Below, in pieces: positions 25,005-34,061 of a stretch of DNA of 64,000 bases. The notes beneath the pieces are model-generated. The model was not told the origin of the DNA and ran no database searches. It saw only the letters and a list, made by a program, of their open reading frames with translations. The stretch comes from AP-15 sp963795485 (lineage in GTDB: Bacteria > Pseudomonadota > Alphaproteobacteria > ATCC43930 > CGMCC-115725): assembly GCA_963795485.1 (NCBI GenBank), contig CAWCIL010000002.1, forward strand, positions 124,001 through 188,000. The letters are read 5' to 3'. The stretch's first letter is position 1, and every line of letters begins with the position of its first letter. Position numbers and translations under genes: made by a program.

Positions 25005-25577
25005 CTAGGCCGCCGCCCGGCGCCCCTCGCCGGCGATCGGCCGCTTGTGGGCGGCGGCTGCGTTCGGCCGCTTGTGCGCGGCCACTTGCGTATTGTCTTT
25101 CATATCCATCAGCTCGCGCAGCATGTCGCGGCCGCGCGACAGGCGGGAGCGGACGGTGCCGATCGGGATGCCGAGGATCTTGGCGACCTCTTCGTAGCGC
25201 ATGCCTTCTAGCCCGACCAACAGGATCACCTGACGCTGCTCCTCGGGAAGCCGCGCGATCGCCCGTTCGAGGTCGCGCAACTGCAAGGAAGCCCCGGCGT
25301 TCGATGGGGAGGTCAGCACCGGCGCCATGTCCTCGACCGGGACGGTAATGCCTTCGCGCACCGAGCGGCGGATGTCGTTGACGTGCTGGTTGTGCAGGAT
25401 GGTGAAGAGCCAGGCGCGCAGATCGGTCCCCGGCTGCCACAGATGCTGTTTGGCAACGGCGCGCACCAGGCAGCTCTGCACCAGGTCGTCGGCGCGCGAC
25501 CCGTCGCGGGTCAAGGCCCGCGCATAGCGCCGCAAGCGGGGGATTTCGACTTCGAGAAGCCGGGCAAAATCGTTCAT
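25005..25577 (-). CDS. ECF-type sigma-70 family RNA polymerase sigma factor
   Basis: 190-residue group 4 sigma factor. Region 2 is LVQSCLVRAVAKQHLWQPGT followed by DLRAWLFTILHNQHVNDIRR. Region 4 is LPEEQRQVILLVGLEGMRYE followed by the HTH EVAKILGIPIGTVRSRLSRG. The C-terminal tail repeats AAHKRP twice with a 27-bp DNA period (9 residues), which is not part of the family fold. No anti-sigma factor gene is adjacent. The start ATG 25577 follows AAGG at 9 bases; ATG 25583 is an alternative. The sequence resembles the alphaproteobacterial stress sigma factors near the EcfG group, but the NepR/PhyR partners that would confirm this are absent. Confidence 0.88.
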   Translation of the reverse strand: MNDFARLLEVEIPRLRRYARALTRDGSRADDLVQSCLVRAVAKQHLWQPGTDLRAWLFTILHNQHVNDIRRSVREGITVPVEDMAPVLTSPSNAGASLQLRDLERAIARLPEEQRQVILLVGLEGMRYEEVAKILGIPIGTVRSRLSRGRDMLRELMDMKDNTQVAAHKRPNAAAAHKRPIAGEGRRAAA

Positions 25578-25698
25578 CAACATCACCCTTGCAGTGTTCC
25601 GACCCGTGAGCCCCCCGAGGTCGTTTGAGTGCGGTGTATAAGGGTGCGTTGTAACCCCTTGATGTACCGTCATCGCTTTTTGGTAAAGTGTTGTCTTT

Positions 25699-25708
25699 GT
25701 TACGTAAC
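25699..25708. promoter_or_regulatory. GTTACGTAAC palindrome upstream of the sigma factor and CBS genes
   Basis: Perfect 10-bp palindrome in the 277-bp divergent region between the ECF sigma gene and the CBS-BON gene (25578-25854). The same 10-mer occurs at 12769-12778, upstream of a lipoprotein gene. It may be a binding site, but two occurrences in 64 kb is weak evidence. Confidence 0.25.
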
Positions 25709-25854
25709 AGGACACATCCAAACGGTAAGAACCGCCACTCCCGGTAAACAGCCGGGCTTGCGGGTCTCCGCCGTCCCGTTGATCCCCGCCGCCGAACGGT
25801 GCTAAACTGCTCGCGCAAATTGCGGTTCATCAAAAAAACAGATGGAGGCTTCCG

Positions 25855-26563
25855 ATGCGCGCTATGGACGTGATGACGACCCCGGTGATCACGGTCGATC
25901 CCGAGACGACGGTGCAGGATCTGGCGAGGCTGCTTATCCGAGCGCAACATCAGTGGGGTGCCGGTGTGCGAGGGCGGCGACCGGCTGGTCGGCATTGTCA
26001 GCGAGGGCGACCTGCTGCACCGGGCCGAAACCGGCACCGAGCGGCGCGTGCAGAAACGGCGCTCATGGTGGCTGAACTCGCTCGCGGCCGAAGCGGAAGC
26101 CGCCCGCGACTACGTCAAGGCGCACGGCCAAAAAGTCCGCGACATCATGAGCCGCGAGGTGATCAGCGTTGCCGACACGACCGATCTTGCCGACGTCGCG
26201 ATGCTGCTCGAAACCAAGCTGATCAAGCGGGTGCCGGTGGTCCGGGACGGCAAGCTCGTCGGCATCATCAGCCGGGCCAATCTGGTGCGCGCGCTGGCGA
26301 CCACCAGCAGCGCCCCGGCGATCGTCGCCGACGCCGACGACCGCACGATCCGCGAAAAGCTGCTGCAGGAATTGAGAGGTCAGCGCTGGGCCAATGTCTG
26401 GGCGGCGGATATCATGGTCCGCGACAAGGTCGTGCACATCTGGCTCTCCGACGATCAGCCCCCGGCGGAGCGCGACGCGCTTCGCGTCGCCGCCGAGAAC
26501 ATCCCCGGCGTCCGTCGCGTCGAGGAGCACATCGTCCCGGCCCCGGTGGTCCCGGCGTTCTAG
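25855..26563 (+). pseudogene. CBS-pair protein with C-terminal BON domain, frameshifted
   Basis: CBS-CBS-BON protein, about 235 aa when the frame is restored. CBS1 begins DVMTTPVITVDPETTVQDLA and continues in another frame as VPVCEGGDRLVGIVSEGDLL. CBS2 is VRDIMSREVISVADTTDLAD ... RVPVVRDGKLVGIISRANLV, and the BON domain is IMVRDKVVHIWLSDDQPPAE with IPGVRRVEEHI. One extra A at about 25936 explains the break: removing it gives LLSERNISGVPV. Tandem CBS domains bind adenosine nucleotides and BON domains contact membranes or ligands; the role here is unknown. The start follows GGAGG. The downstream CoA-transferase is on the same strand after 245 bp with no gene. Confidence 0.85.
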
Positions 26564-26808
26564 ACGGCGCAGATGGCAACGCTCGCCGCCGGGAATACTT
26601 GATCGCGGGCGATTGTCATTGCCGGCGAGGATGTCGTCTTAGAGCATGGCTGGCTGACCTCCCCCACTCCTGCGCGCAGGCCTGCTCGCCCAGAGTCGAA
26701 CGGGGCCCGCCTTGCCGCTGCGGTCCCGAGGCGTCGCCGCGCTTGACCTGCGGGGTCGGGCATAGTCTCGTCCGGCGATTGGACAATGCCGACGAGAAAG
26801 GCTGCACG

Positions 26809-28008
26809 ATGCCGGGTCCGTTACACGGGTATCGAATCGTCAACCTAACCTCGAACGTCTCCGGGCCGTTGGCGACGATGATTCTCGGCGACCAGGGCGC
26901 CGACGTGATCAAGGTCGAAGCGCCTGACGGCGGTGACGCCACCCGTGCCGGGGGTAATCGTCGGGCCGGGTTTACCGCGTCCTTCCTCAACAACAACCGC
27001 AACAAGCGCTCGATCGTCCTCGACCTGAAAAAGCCGGCGGCGGTGCAGGCGCTGCTGCGGCTCGCCGCCGACGCGGACGTGTTCGTGCAGAATTTCCGCC
27101 CCGGCGTCGCCGAACGGCTCGGCGTCGGCGAGGACGCGGTGCGCGCGGTCGCGCCAAAAATCGTCTATGTCTCGATCAGCGGCTTCGGCGAAAAAGGGCC
27201 CTACGCGGCAAAGCCGGCCTACGACCCGGTGATCCAGGGCTTCTCCGGGCTGGCGACGGTGCAGGCTGGCTCCGACGCGGCGCGCCCGCGGCTGCTGCGC
27301 ACGATCTTGCCCGACAAATTGACCGCGATCACCGCTTCGCAGGCGATCACCGCCGCCCTTCTGGCACGCGAGCGCACCGGCCAGGGGCAGCATGTCCGAT
27401 TGTCGATGCTCGAAGCCGTGCTGGCGTTTTTGTGGGCCTCGGATATGAGCAGCCAGACCTTTGTCGGGGATGAACCCCCGCGGCAGGAGGAAGCGAGCGC
27501 GCTCGACCTGATCTACGACACGGCGGACGGGTACATGACGGTGGCGGCGCTGACCGACCGGCAATGGGCCGGGCTGGCGCGGGCGGTCGAGCACCCGGAA
27601 TGGCTCGAAGACGAGCGGTTCAGAACGCCGGCATTGCGCCACCGGAACATCGATGCGCGGCTGGAGCTGACGCAACAGGCATTGCTGACCCGCAGCACCG
27701 CGGAATGGCTCGAACGGCTGACCGCGGCGCAGGTGCCGTGCGGCCCGGTCTTGACGCGCAACCAGGTGATCCGCCATCCGCAGGTCGAGGCGCTGGGGCT
27801 GGTCGTCGAAACCGCGCACGAGAAGGCCGGGCATCTGCGCCAGACGCGAGCGGCGGCGCGGTTTTCCCGAACGCCGACAGAGATCCGCCGCGGCGCCCCG
27901 GCCCTCGGCGAGCAGACGCGGGAGATCCTGGCCGAGCTCGGCTATTCGGCGGCGGAAATCGCGGCCCTCGGCGCGTCCGCCATGCCGGCCGCGGCGGAGG
28001 GCGATTGA
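26809..28008 (+). CDS. CaiB/BaiF family CoA-transferase (family III)
   Basis: Family III acyl-CoA transferase (399 aa), cytoplasmic and acting as an interlocked dimer. The N-terminus IVNLTSNVSGPLATMILGDQ and GADVIKVEAPDGGD are diagnostic. The expected catalytic Asp lies in PAYDPVIQGFSG (near residue 139). Further family blocks are LRTILPDKLTAITASQAITA, GQGQHVRLSMLEAVLAFLW and VPCGPVLT. The substrate is not predictable; relatives act on carnitine, oxalate, succinyl or aromatic acyl-CoAs. The glutathione transferase gene follows after two bases, so the two are co-transcribed. The start is ATG 26809; upstream sequence in the same frame is not family-like. Confidence 0.9.
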   Translation: MPGPLHGYRIVNLTSNVSGPLATMILGDQGADVIKVEAPDGGDATRAGGNRRAGFTASFLNNNRNKRSIVLDLKKPAAVQALLRLAADADVFVQNFRPGVAERLGVGEDAVRAVAPKIVYVSISGFGEKGPYAAKPAYDPVIQGFSGLATVQAGSDAARPRLLRTILPDKLTAITASQAITAALLARERTGQGQHVRLSMLEAVLAFLWASDMSSQTFVGDEPPRQEEASALDLIYDTADGYMTVAALTDRQWAGLARAVEHPEWLEDERFRTPALRHRNIDARLELTQQALLTRSTAEWLERLTAAQVPCGPVLTRNQVIRHPQVEALGLVVETAHEKAGHLRQTRAAARFSRTPTEIRRGAPALGEQTREILAELGYSAAEIAALGASAMPAAAEGD

Positions 28009-28010
28009 CC

Positions 28011-28722
28011 ATGATCGACTTCTATTACTGGCCGACGCCGAACGGCTGGAAGGTCGCGATCATGCTCGAAGAATGCGGCCTCGACTATCGCGTGGTCCCG
28101 GTCAACATCGGCCGCGGCGACCAGTTCACGCCCGAGTTTTTGACGATCAGCCCGAACAACCGGATGCCGGCGATCGTCAACCACGACGAGCCCGCGGATT
28201 TTGATGGCGAGCCGATGGCGGTGTTCGAATCGGGGGCGATCCTGATCCATCTCGCCGAAAAGGCCGGACGGTTCATGCCGCAGAGCCGGCGCGGGCGCAA
28301 GGAATGCCTCGAATGGCTGTTCTGGCAGGTCGGCAATCTCGGCCCGATGGCCGGCCAGCTCAGCCATTTCGTCAACTACGCGCAAGGCGAGCACCCGTAT
28401 TCCCATAAGCGCTACGCCGACGAATACAACCGCTGTCTCGGCGTGCTCGAACGCCGAACTCGACGGCCGCGAATTCATCGTCGACGACTACTCGATCGCC
28501 GACATGGCGTCGTGGCCATGGGTGCTGATTTCGAAGCCGCTGGGCCAGCCGCTCGACGAGTTTCCGAACGTCGCGCGCTGGCGCGAGGCGATCAAGCGGC
28601 GTCCTGCCGTGCAGCGGGGGGTGGATCTGGGCAAGGAGCTGCGCCGCTCGGCGCCGCCGACCGAGGACGAACGTCGAATCCTGTTCAGCCAAACCGCACA
28701 AAGCGCGTCGAGGGTGCGCTAG
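28011..28722 (+). pseudogene. Glutathione S-transferase, YfcG/YghU-like, frameshifted
   Basis: GST of about 236 aa after frame restoration. The thioredoxin-like N-terminal domain begins IDFYYWPTPNGWKVAIMLEE and includes PNNRMPAIVNH and VFESGAILIHLAE, the gamma-glutamyl binding motif. The C-terminal helical domain continues in another frame from about 28456 (DYSIADMASWPWVLI, FPNVARWREAIKRRPAVQRG). A single extra base around 28451-28458 accounts for the switch. The WPTPNGWK start and NNRMPAI loop are typical of the Nu-class (YfcG/YghU) disulfide-bond oxidoreductases. It is coupled to the CoA-transferase gene upstream. Confidence 0.85.
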
Positions 28723-28911
28723 TCTGGTATACAAGCTCGGCTGAGACAGAGCGCAGCTGTTCCGCGCATAGGCATATTCCGGCAATAACCTGGATCAAAG
28801 CCATCGACTGCATCTTTTCCTAATCGACAATGGTCGGCTCATCACCGATGAGCTTCACTGATCTAAAGCTCGGTTGCCGGCCGGATTGAACGATCTTGGT
28901 TGAGTGGGCCG

Positions 28912-29338
28912 ATCGTGGTTCACAGCCGCGGGACTGCTGCTCGGGCCGTTCGGGCTCGGGTTTGCGCGCGTCAATCTCGGGGCCGAGGGGTTGCGCGCAC
29001 CCTTGCTGAGTTGACGCTCGCGATGGTGCTGTTTGCCGACGCCGCCACGCGGATTTCGACATCGTCAGGCGCAACATCGGGGTCCCTGAGAGGCTGCTGC
29101 TGATCGGCTTGCCTTTGACGATCGTCCTCGGTTTTCTGGCCGCGATGGTTCTGCTCCCCGGCATTGCCCCGCTCGAAATGGCGCTGCTCGCCGCGATGCT
29201 GGCGCCAACCGACGCAGCACTCGGCAAACCGGTCGTCAGCAATCCAGCCGCCCCAAGAGTGCTGCGCGAGGCGCTCAACATCGAGAGCGGGCTCAATGAC
29301 GGGATCTGCGTGCCGGTCGTAGTATTGCTATTAGACTA
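28912..29338 (+). pseudogene. Cation:proton antiporter (CPA1-type) remnant truncated by IS5
   Basis: Three frame segments together read as the N-terminal third of a sodium/proton antiporter: FTAAGLLLGPFGLGFARVNL, then TLAELTLAMVLFADAAT, then RRNIGVPERLLLIGLPLTIV ... LEMALLAAMLAPTDAALGKP and ALNIESGLNDGICVPVVVLL. Each junction needs a frame change and the gene is cut off at the IS5-family element's left end, so this is a pseudogene rather than a consensus artefact alone. The remaining two thirds of the protein are not found on the other side of the element. Confidence 0.75.
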
Positions 29339-30239
29339 GGGCGTGTCGTCAATTATTGCAACGCCACACGTAATGCGAAGTCGGCGAGGAGGGCAAGGAT
29401 AGTAAAACAAGTCTACCAGACCGACAATTTATGTGATTCATGGAGAGTCGGCTTGGAACAAGGCTGACCCATGACGCGATATGGACTGCGTGAGGATCAG
29501 TGGGAGCGGATCAAGGACTTGCTTCCGGGGAAGCCCGGCGATGTTGGCGTAACCGCGCACGACAATCGCCGGTTTGTCGAGGCGGTGCTGTACCGATATC
29601 GGGCCGGCATTCCGTGGCGCGATCTGCCGGAGCGCTTTGGCGACTGGAAGAACACCCACCGGCGGTTCAGCCGCTGGGCAAAACCAGGGTGTGGCAGCGG
29701 GTGTTTGAGCATTTGGCCGCCGATGCCGACAACGAATACGCGATGATCGACAGCACCATCGTGCGCGCCCACCAGCACAGCGCCGGCGCGCCCAAAAAAA
29801 GATGAGACGCAAGCCATCGGCCGCAGCCGCGGCGGGCTGAGCACGAAAATCCATGCCTTGGTCGACGCTCTGGGCCGGCCATTGGCTCTCCTGCTCACCC
29901 CGGGACAGGCGCATGATCTGGTTGGCGCCGACGCGCTGCTGCCGCAGCTGACCGCCAATCTGCTGATCGCCGACCGCGCCTTTGATGCCGATAAACGGGT
30001 CCTCCACCCCTTGGCAGCAGCCGGCAAATCCGCCGTCATCCCGCCCCGGCCAAACCGCCTGAACCCGCCCGAATTTGACCGTGAACGCTACAAGGCGCGC
30101 CACCTGATCGAGAACTTCTTCTGCAAGCTCAAGCAGTTCCGCGCCATCGCCACCCGCTATGACAAAACCGCCACAAATTTCCTCGCCGCCGTCTACCTCG
30201 CCAGCGCTACAATCTGGCTCAATTGACGACACGCCCTAG
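29336..30239. mobile_element. IS5-family (IS427-group-like) insertion sequence
   Basis: Element of about 0.9 kb with perfect 16-bp terminal inverted repeats GGGCGTGTCGTCAATT, bracketed by CTAG on both sides. Together they form a 19-bp perfect inverted repeat (29336-29354 and 30221-30239). The CTAG/TA duplication is typical of the IS427 group. It carries one transposase locus on the plus strand. The insertion separates an antiporter relic on the left from a broken SGNH hydrolase gene on the right; the latter's stop codon is made by the duplicated target. Confidence 0.92.
29471..30226 (+). pseudogene. IS5-family transposase in three frames
   Basis: DDE transposase of about 250 aa. The N-terminal DUF4096-like domain is RYGLREDQWERIKDLLPG ... 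YRYRAGIPWRDLPERFG. The catalytic residues are in YAMIDSTIVRAHQH (Asp), LLIADRAFDADK (Asp) and ARHLIENFFCKLKQFRAI (Glu). Two frame changes are needed. The one at the A7-G run (29794-29801) fits the programmed shift used by IS427-group elements. The other, at about 29680-29684 in an A4 run, looks like a lost base and would inactivate the protein unless it is a sequencing error. Confidence 0.85.
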
Positions 30240-31402
30240 CCGGATGGCTGGGAGGCGCCTCGCGCTGTCGCGGTAATCTTCGCGACAAGGGACTGCACGG
30301 TTAGAGATGCGATCAGCGCCTGGGCGACCCGGTGCGCCATGACGACGCTGCCGGCATCGGTAAAGTGCACCGAGTTGAACGAAATGACGCGCGTCTGGAG
30401 GGATCGCATCTTCGTCGCCGACGAGCACAGTTCCATATGATTTGGCCACCTCGCGAATCACTTGGTTATATTGTGCATAACCGGTAAGCAAGTCGGCGAT
30501 GCTCATATAGGGCATATAATAAAGGCTGGTGGCGGCCGCTTCCCGGCGTTCCTCGGGTGTTTCTCCGGGACGCAGGCGGGCCGAGAACGTCACGGTGACT
30601 ACGAGCTTGGCGACTTTTTGGCTGGCGACGACGAGATTTGCGTAATTCTGGCGAAACTCGGCATCGAGGCTAACAATGTCGAGCCTGATCTTGCCGGACG
30701 TGTTCGTTGCCTCGCGCTGCAGGCGCATGACTTCGAGGTTCTTGCCAATCAGGTAAACGAGCAGCGAGTGCCGGCTCAGCCAGCCCATATTTTCTTCTTG
30801 TCGGTGCGGGGCGACGCCTTGGGCTTGGGCCTGCCGGTAAGCGTCTGCGCCCAGATCGTTGGTCGCATGATAAATAACGATCATATCCGGCTTGAATTGC
30901 GCGACCTGCAGCTCCAGTCGACGCAACGACGATTGGGTGGTGTAGCCGGGAACCCCGGCATTGATGTAATCGAGATCGAGCGCCGGCCAATGCCGATGAA
31001 GGGCCTTCCACGACCAGATCCGGCCAAGTCGTGGCATTGCTGCTGTCCTCGGCGCAGTAGGTCATCGAGCCGCCGAGAAAAGCGATGCGCAGCCGGCCCG
31101 GCGGTTTTTCCTTGGCGATCTCCGGGCTGCGGAAGCCGAAGGAGTTGATCGCGGATCGGGCCAAAATGGCTGTCGGGGATCGGGATGCGCAGTCCGTCGC
31201 CGGATCGCGTCTCGTAGGTGTCTGTCGACTCCCCAAAACGTGCCGCCGTATTTGATTTCGCTCGCGCATACGGACCGCGGCTTCCGCGGCCAGCAGCAGC
31301 ACGAAGCAGATCGCCAGCACCGTCAGTGACGAGCGCGGCCCCGCGCTGCCAGACGGGCAGCCGCTCGAAGCGGGACGTCGAGCGCGGGCCGAGGTCGCGC
31401 AT
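30237..31402 (-). pseudogene. SGNH/GDSL hydrolase-like membrane protein, multiply frameshifted
   Basis: Fragments in all three minus-strand frames assemble into one protein: an N-terminal membrane helix (LTVLAICFVLLLAAEAAVRM), then INSFGFRSPEIAKEKPPGRL with the SGNH nucleophile block RIAFLGGSMTYC, then YINAGVPGYTTQSSLRRLEL, PDMIVIYHATNDLG (block III, Asn-Asp) and a C-terminal VHFTDAGSVVMAHRVAQAL with the catalytic His. At least three shifts are needed, and the C-terminus ends at the IS5 target. The gene follows the carbamoyltransferase by 16 bases; SGNH hydrolases commonly accompany SxtJ/DUF5989/carbamoyltransferase sets, perhaps acting on O-acyl groups. Confidence 0.75.
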
Positions 31403-31418
31403 CGGTGATCCGCCGGCT

Positions 31419-33254
31419 TCAGTCGGGATCGAACCGGTCCTTGTAGTCGAGGCGCAGCGCCGGGTCCTGGTCTTCCTTGCGCAGGAAGCAGTTGCCGGCG
31501 ACGAGCACATCGATTTCGCTGCCCATAAAGCAGCGGAACGCATCCTCCGGGGTGCACACGATCGGCTCTCCGCGCACGTTGAAGCTGGTGTTGACCAGGA
31601 CCGGGCAGCCGGTCAGTGCCTTGAACCGGGTCAAGAGCGCATGATAGCGCGGGTTGGTCTCGCGGTGAACGGTCTGGATCCGGGCCGAGTAGTCGACATG
31701 CGTGACCGCCGGAATTTCCGAGCGCGGCACGTTCAATTTGTCGATGCCGAAGAGGTTGCGCTCAGTTTCGCTCATTTCGCGGCGCCGGCGATCGACGACG
31801 TCGGCGACCATCAGCATGTAGGGGCTGTCGGCGTCGAGCTCGAACCACTCGGCCACGTCCTCGCGCAATACCGAGGGGGCGAACGGTCGGAAGCTCTCGC
31901 GGTATTTGACTTTGAGGTTGAGGGTGCGCTGCATCGAGGGGCTGCGCGCATCAGCGAGGATCGAACGCGCGCCGAGCGCCCGCGGGCCGAACTCCATGCG
32001 CCCCTGAAACCAGCCGACCGCACTCTCCTCGGCAAGCGCGGATGCGGTGCGCTCGATCACTTCGTCGTCGCCGAGTTCCGCGAAAACGGCCCCGGCTGCG
32101 GTCAGCCGCTGCCGGATCTCGTCGTCCACGAAGGCGGGGCCGAGATAGCTTCCCGACATGCCATCGAGCTCGTTGGAGAGATGGCGCGGCTGGTCGAGCT
32201 CGAGATGGTAGGCGGCGAGTGCCGCACCGAGCGAGCCGCCGGCATCGCCGGCTGCGGGTTGCACCCAGATATTGTCGAAATGGCCGTCGCGCAGCACCTT
32301 CCCGTTGGCGACGCAGTTGAGCGCCACCCCGCCGGCAAGGCACAAATTGCGCGCGCCGGTCTCGACCGCCAGCGATCGGGTCAGCCGCAGGATCGCCTCT
32401 TCGGTGACGCTCTGGATCGAGGCTGCGAGATCCATGTGCACCGGCTCGAGCCATTCCTCCGGCGTTCTGGCCGGCACCCCGAACAGCTTGGCAAAGCGCT
32501 CGTTGGTCATGCGCAGACCGGTGCAGTAGTCGAAATACTCCTGGTTGAGGCGGAAGCTGCCGTCTTCCTTCAGATCGATCAGATGATCGAGAATGGTCTG
32601 GGCAAAGCGCGGCTCGCCATAGGGGGCGAGCCCCATGACCTTGTATTCGCCCGAATTGACCCGGAAGCCGGTGAAATAGGTAAAGGCCGAATAGAGCAGA
32701 CCCAACGAGTGCGGAAAATGGATCTCCTTCAGCATCGTGATCCGGTTGCCATGACCGACTCCGGCCGAGGTCGTCGCCCATTCGCCGACCCCGTCCATCG
32801 TCAGAATGACCGCGTCCTCATAGGGGGACGGGAAAAAGGCCGAGGCGGCATGGCTCAAATGGTGCTCGGAAAACAGCAGCCGGTTCTGCCAGTCGAAGCC
32901 GGGCGCCATCTCTTTCAGCTTGTCGCTGAGCTTGCGCTTCTGAAAGAGCTTGTGCTTGAGCCACAGCGGCATCGCCATGCGGAACGAACGGAAGCCGTGC
33001 GGAGCGAAGGCCAGATAGGTCTCGAGCAGCCGCTCGAACTTTAAGAACGGCTTGTCGTAAAAGGCGACGCGGTCGACCTCGCCGAGGCCGATGCCGGCTT
33101 CGGCCAGGCAATAGGCGATGGCATTCTGCGGATACCGGCTGTCGAATTTCCGGCGGGTGAACCGCTCCTCCTGCGCGGCCGCGACGACCCGGCCGTCCTC
33201 GATCAGCGCCGCGGCGCCGTCGTGATAGAACGCCGAAATCCCGAGGATGCGCAT
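31419..33254 (-). CDS. NodU/CmcH-family carbamoyltransferase
   Basis: 611-residue O-carbamoyltransferase using carbamoyl phosphate and ATP through a carbamoyl-adenylate. The N-terminal Kae1-like domain begins RILGISAFYHDGAAALIEDG and has the metal-binding EHHLSHAASAF (about 130-140), MDGVGEWATTS and GGVALNCVANGKVL. The C-terminal domain has the QGRMEFGPRALGARSILADA block and TGCPVLVNTSFNVRGEPIVC. Relatives decorate antibiotics, Nod factors and exopolysaccharides; the acceptor here is unknown. The ATG at 33254 has GGAG seven bases upstream. It is the third gene after SxtJ and DUF5989, a conserved association. Confidence 0.92.
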   Translation of the reverse strand: MRILGISAFYHDGAAALIEDGRVVAAAQEERFTRRKFDSRYPQNAIAYCLAEAGIGLGEVDRVAFYDKPFLKFERLLETYLAFAPHGFRSFRMAMPLWLKHKLFQKRKLSDKLKEMAPGFDWQNRLLFSEHHLSHAASAFFPSPYEDAVILTMDGVGEWATTSAGVGHGNRITMLKEIHFPHSLGLLYSAFTYFTGFRVNSGEYKVMGLAPYGEPRFAQTILDHLIDLKEDGSFRLNQEYFDYCTGLRMTNERFAKLFGVPARTPEEWLEPVHMDLAASIQSVTEEAILRLTRSLAVETGARNLCLAGGVALNCVANGKVLRDGHFDNIWVQPAAGDAGGSLGAALAAYHLELDQPRHLSNELDGMSGSYLGPAFVDDEIRQRLTAAGAVFAELGDDEVIERTASALAEESAVGWFQGRMEFGPRALGARSILADARSPSMQRTLNLKVKYRESFRPFAPSVLREDVAEWFELDADSPYMLMVADVVDRRRREMSETERNLFGIDKLNVPRSEIPAVTHVDYSARIQTVHRETNPRYHALLTRFKALTGCPVLVNTSFNVRGEPIVCTPEDAFRCFMGSEIDVLVAGNCFLRKEDQDPALRLDYKDRFDPD

Positions 33255-33391
33255 CAATTTCTCCGAACCATCAGGAGCGCTCGCGCCCGATCATGACGAG
33301 CAGGCCGCCGGCGAGCGGTTGGTGCACCACATCGACCCATGCGGGTGCCGTTATCGCGGCCAAACGCATCATTTTTTTGCCCCGTGACCTT

Positions 33392-33544
33392 TTAAAACAG
33401 CGTGTAGATGAAGGGGGCGATTGCCGATCCCTCGGCCAGCACGATCAGCCCTCCAAGCACGCATACCATGACGATTACGGGGGTCAACCAGTATTTCTTA
33501 CGGATACGGAGGAACAGCCACAACTCTTTCACGAGATCGAGCAT
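33392..33544 (-). CDS. DUF5989 family small membrane protein
   Basis: 50-residue protein with the family's hallmark start MLDLVKELWLFLRIRKKYWL followed by one membrane helix (LTPVIVMVCVLGGLIVLAEG) and a short tail ending FIYTLF. DUF5989 proteins are almost always found between an SxtJ-like protein and a NodU-type carbamoyltransferase, as here. Function is unknown; a small membrane partner of SxtJ is a reasonable guess. It starts seven bases after the SxtJ stop, so the genes are co-transcribed. Confidence 0.88.
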   Translation of the reverse strand: MLDLVKELWLFLRIRKKYWLTPVIVMVCVLGGLIVLAEGSAIAPFIYTLF

Positions 33545-33551
33545 CGGCCCC

Positions 33552-33989
33552 TCAGAACTGGTTGGTCATCGAGGTCTGCCGATCGCCTTGCGAGGTCCGG
33601 CCGAGCCAATAGCTCGGGCTGTCCCGTTCGAAACGGAGCCGCAGAGGATCCTTTCCGGTCAGACGCATGATGAAGCCGATCGGGGTCAGGACGACAAAGA
33701 ACAGCACCCCCATGACGATTGGCGTCGTCACCCTCGACAATAGCAGCGACAGGCGTCGCCAGCCGCGGTTGAGCGGGCCGAGCAGTGCTGGCATAAAGAG
33801 CGCCGCGGCAAGAAACAGCACCGCGACGGCTCCCCAGCCGAATGCGCTGCTCCTGCCTTTCCAGGCGGCAAGCACCGCCGCCGCGCCAGCCAATGCCCCG
33901 AAGAGCAGGCCGAATGCCCGATCCGAGGAACCCGCGGCCGGGCCTTCGCCCTCCAGGGATTCGTGCCAATTTCCGTCCGGACCGGTCAC
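33552..33989 (-). CDS. SxtJ-family membrane protein
   Basis: 145-residue membrane protein of the SxtJ family, named from the saxitoxin cluster but widespread in polysaccharide and secondary-metabolite loci. There are three or four hydrophobic segments: AFGLLFGALAGAAAVLAAW, FGWGAVAVLFLAAALFMPAL, VTTPIVMGVLFFVVLTPIGF. The conserved C-terminal FIMRLTGKDPLRLRFERDSP ... SYWL is diagnostic. It is the first gene of the SxtJ-DUF5989-carbamoyltransferase-SGNH unit. Molecular role unknown. Confidence 0.88.
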   Translation of the reverse strand: MTGPDGNWHESLEGEGPAAGSSDRAFGLLFGALAGAAAVLAAWKGRSSAFGWGAVAVLFLAAALFMPALLGPLNRGWRRLSLLLSRVTTPIVMGVLFFVVLTPIGFIMRLTGKDPLRLRFERDSPSYWLGRTSQGDRQTSMTNQF

Positions 33990-34061
33990 AGGTGGGTTTG
34001 CCTCATTGATCGCGTACTATACCGCAAGTCAGGAATAAAGGAACGCAGAAATAAAGTTAAT

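Noticed and set aside
33271..33372. Tiny 33-residue frame between DUF5989 and the carbamoyltransferase
   Set aside because: No recognisable family and no strong ribosome site. It could be a relic of a longer gene's C-terminus, but the support is too weak to annotate.
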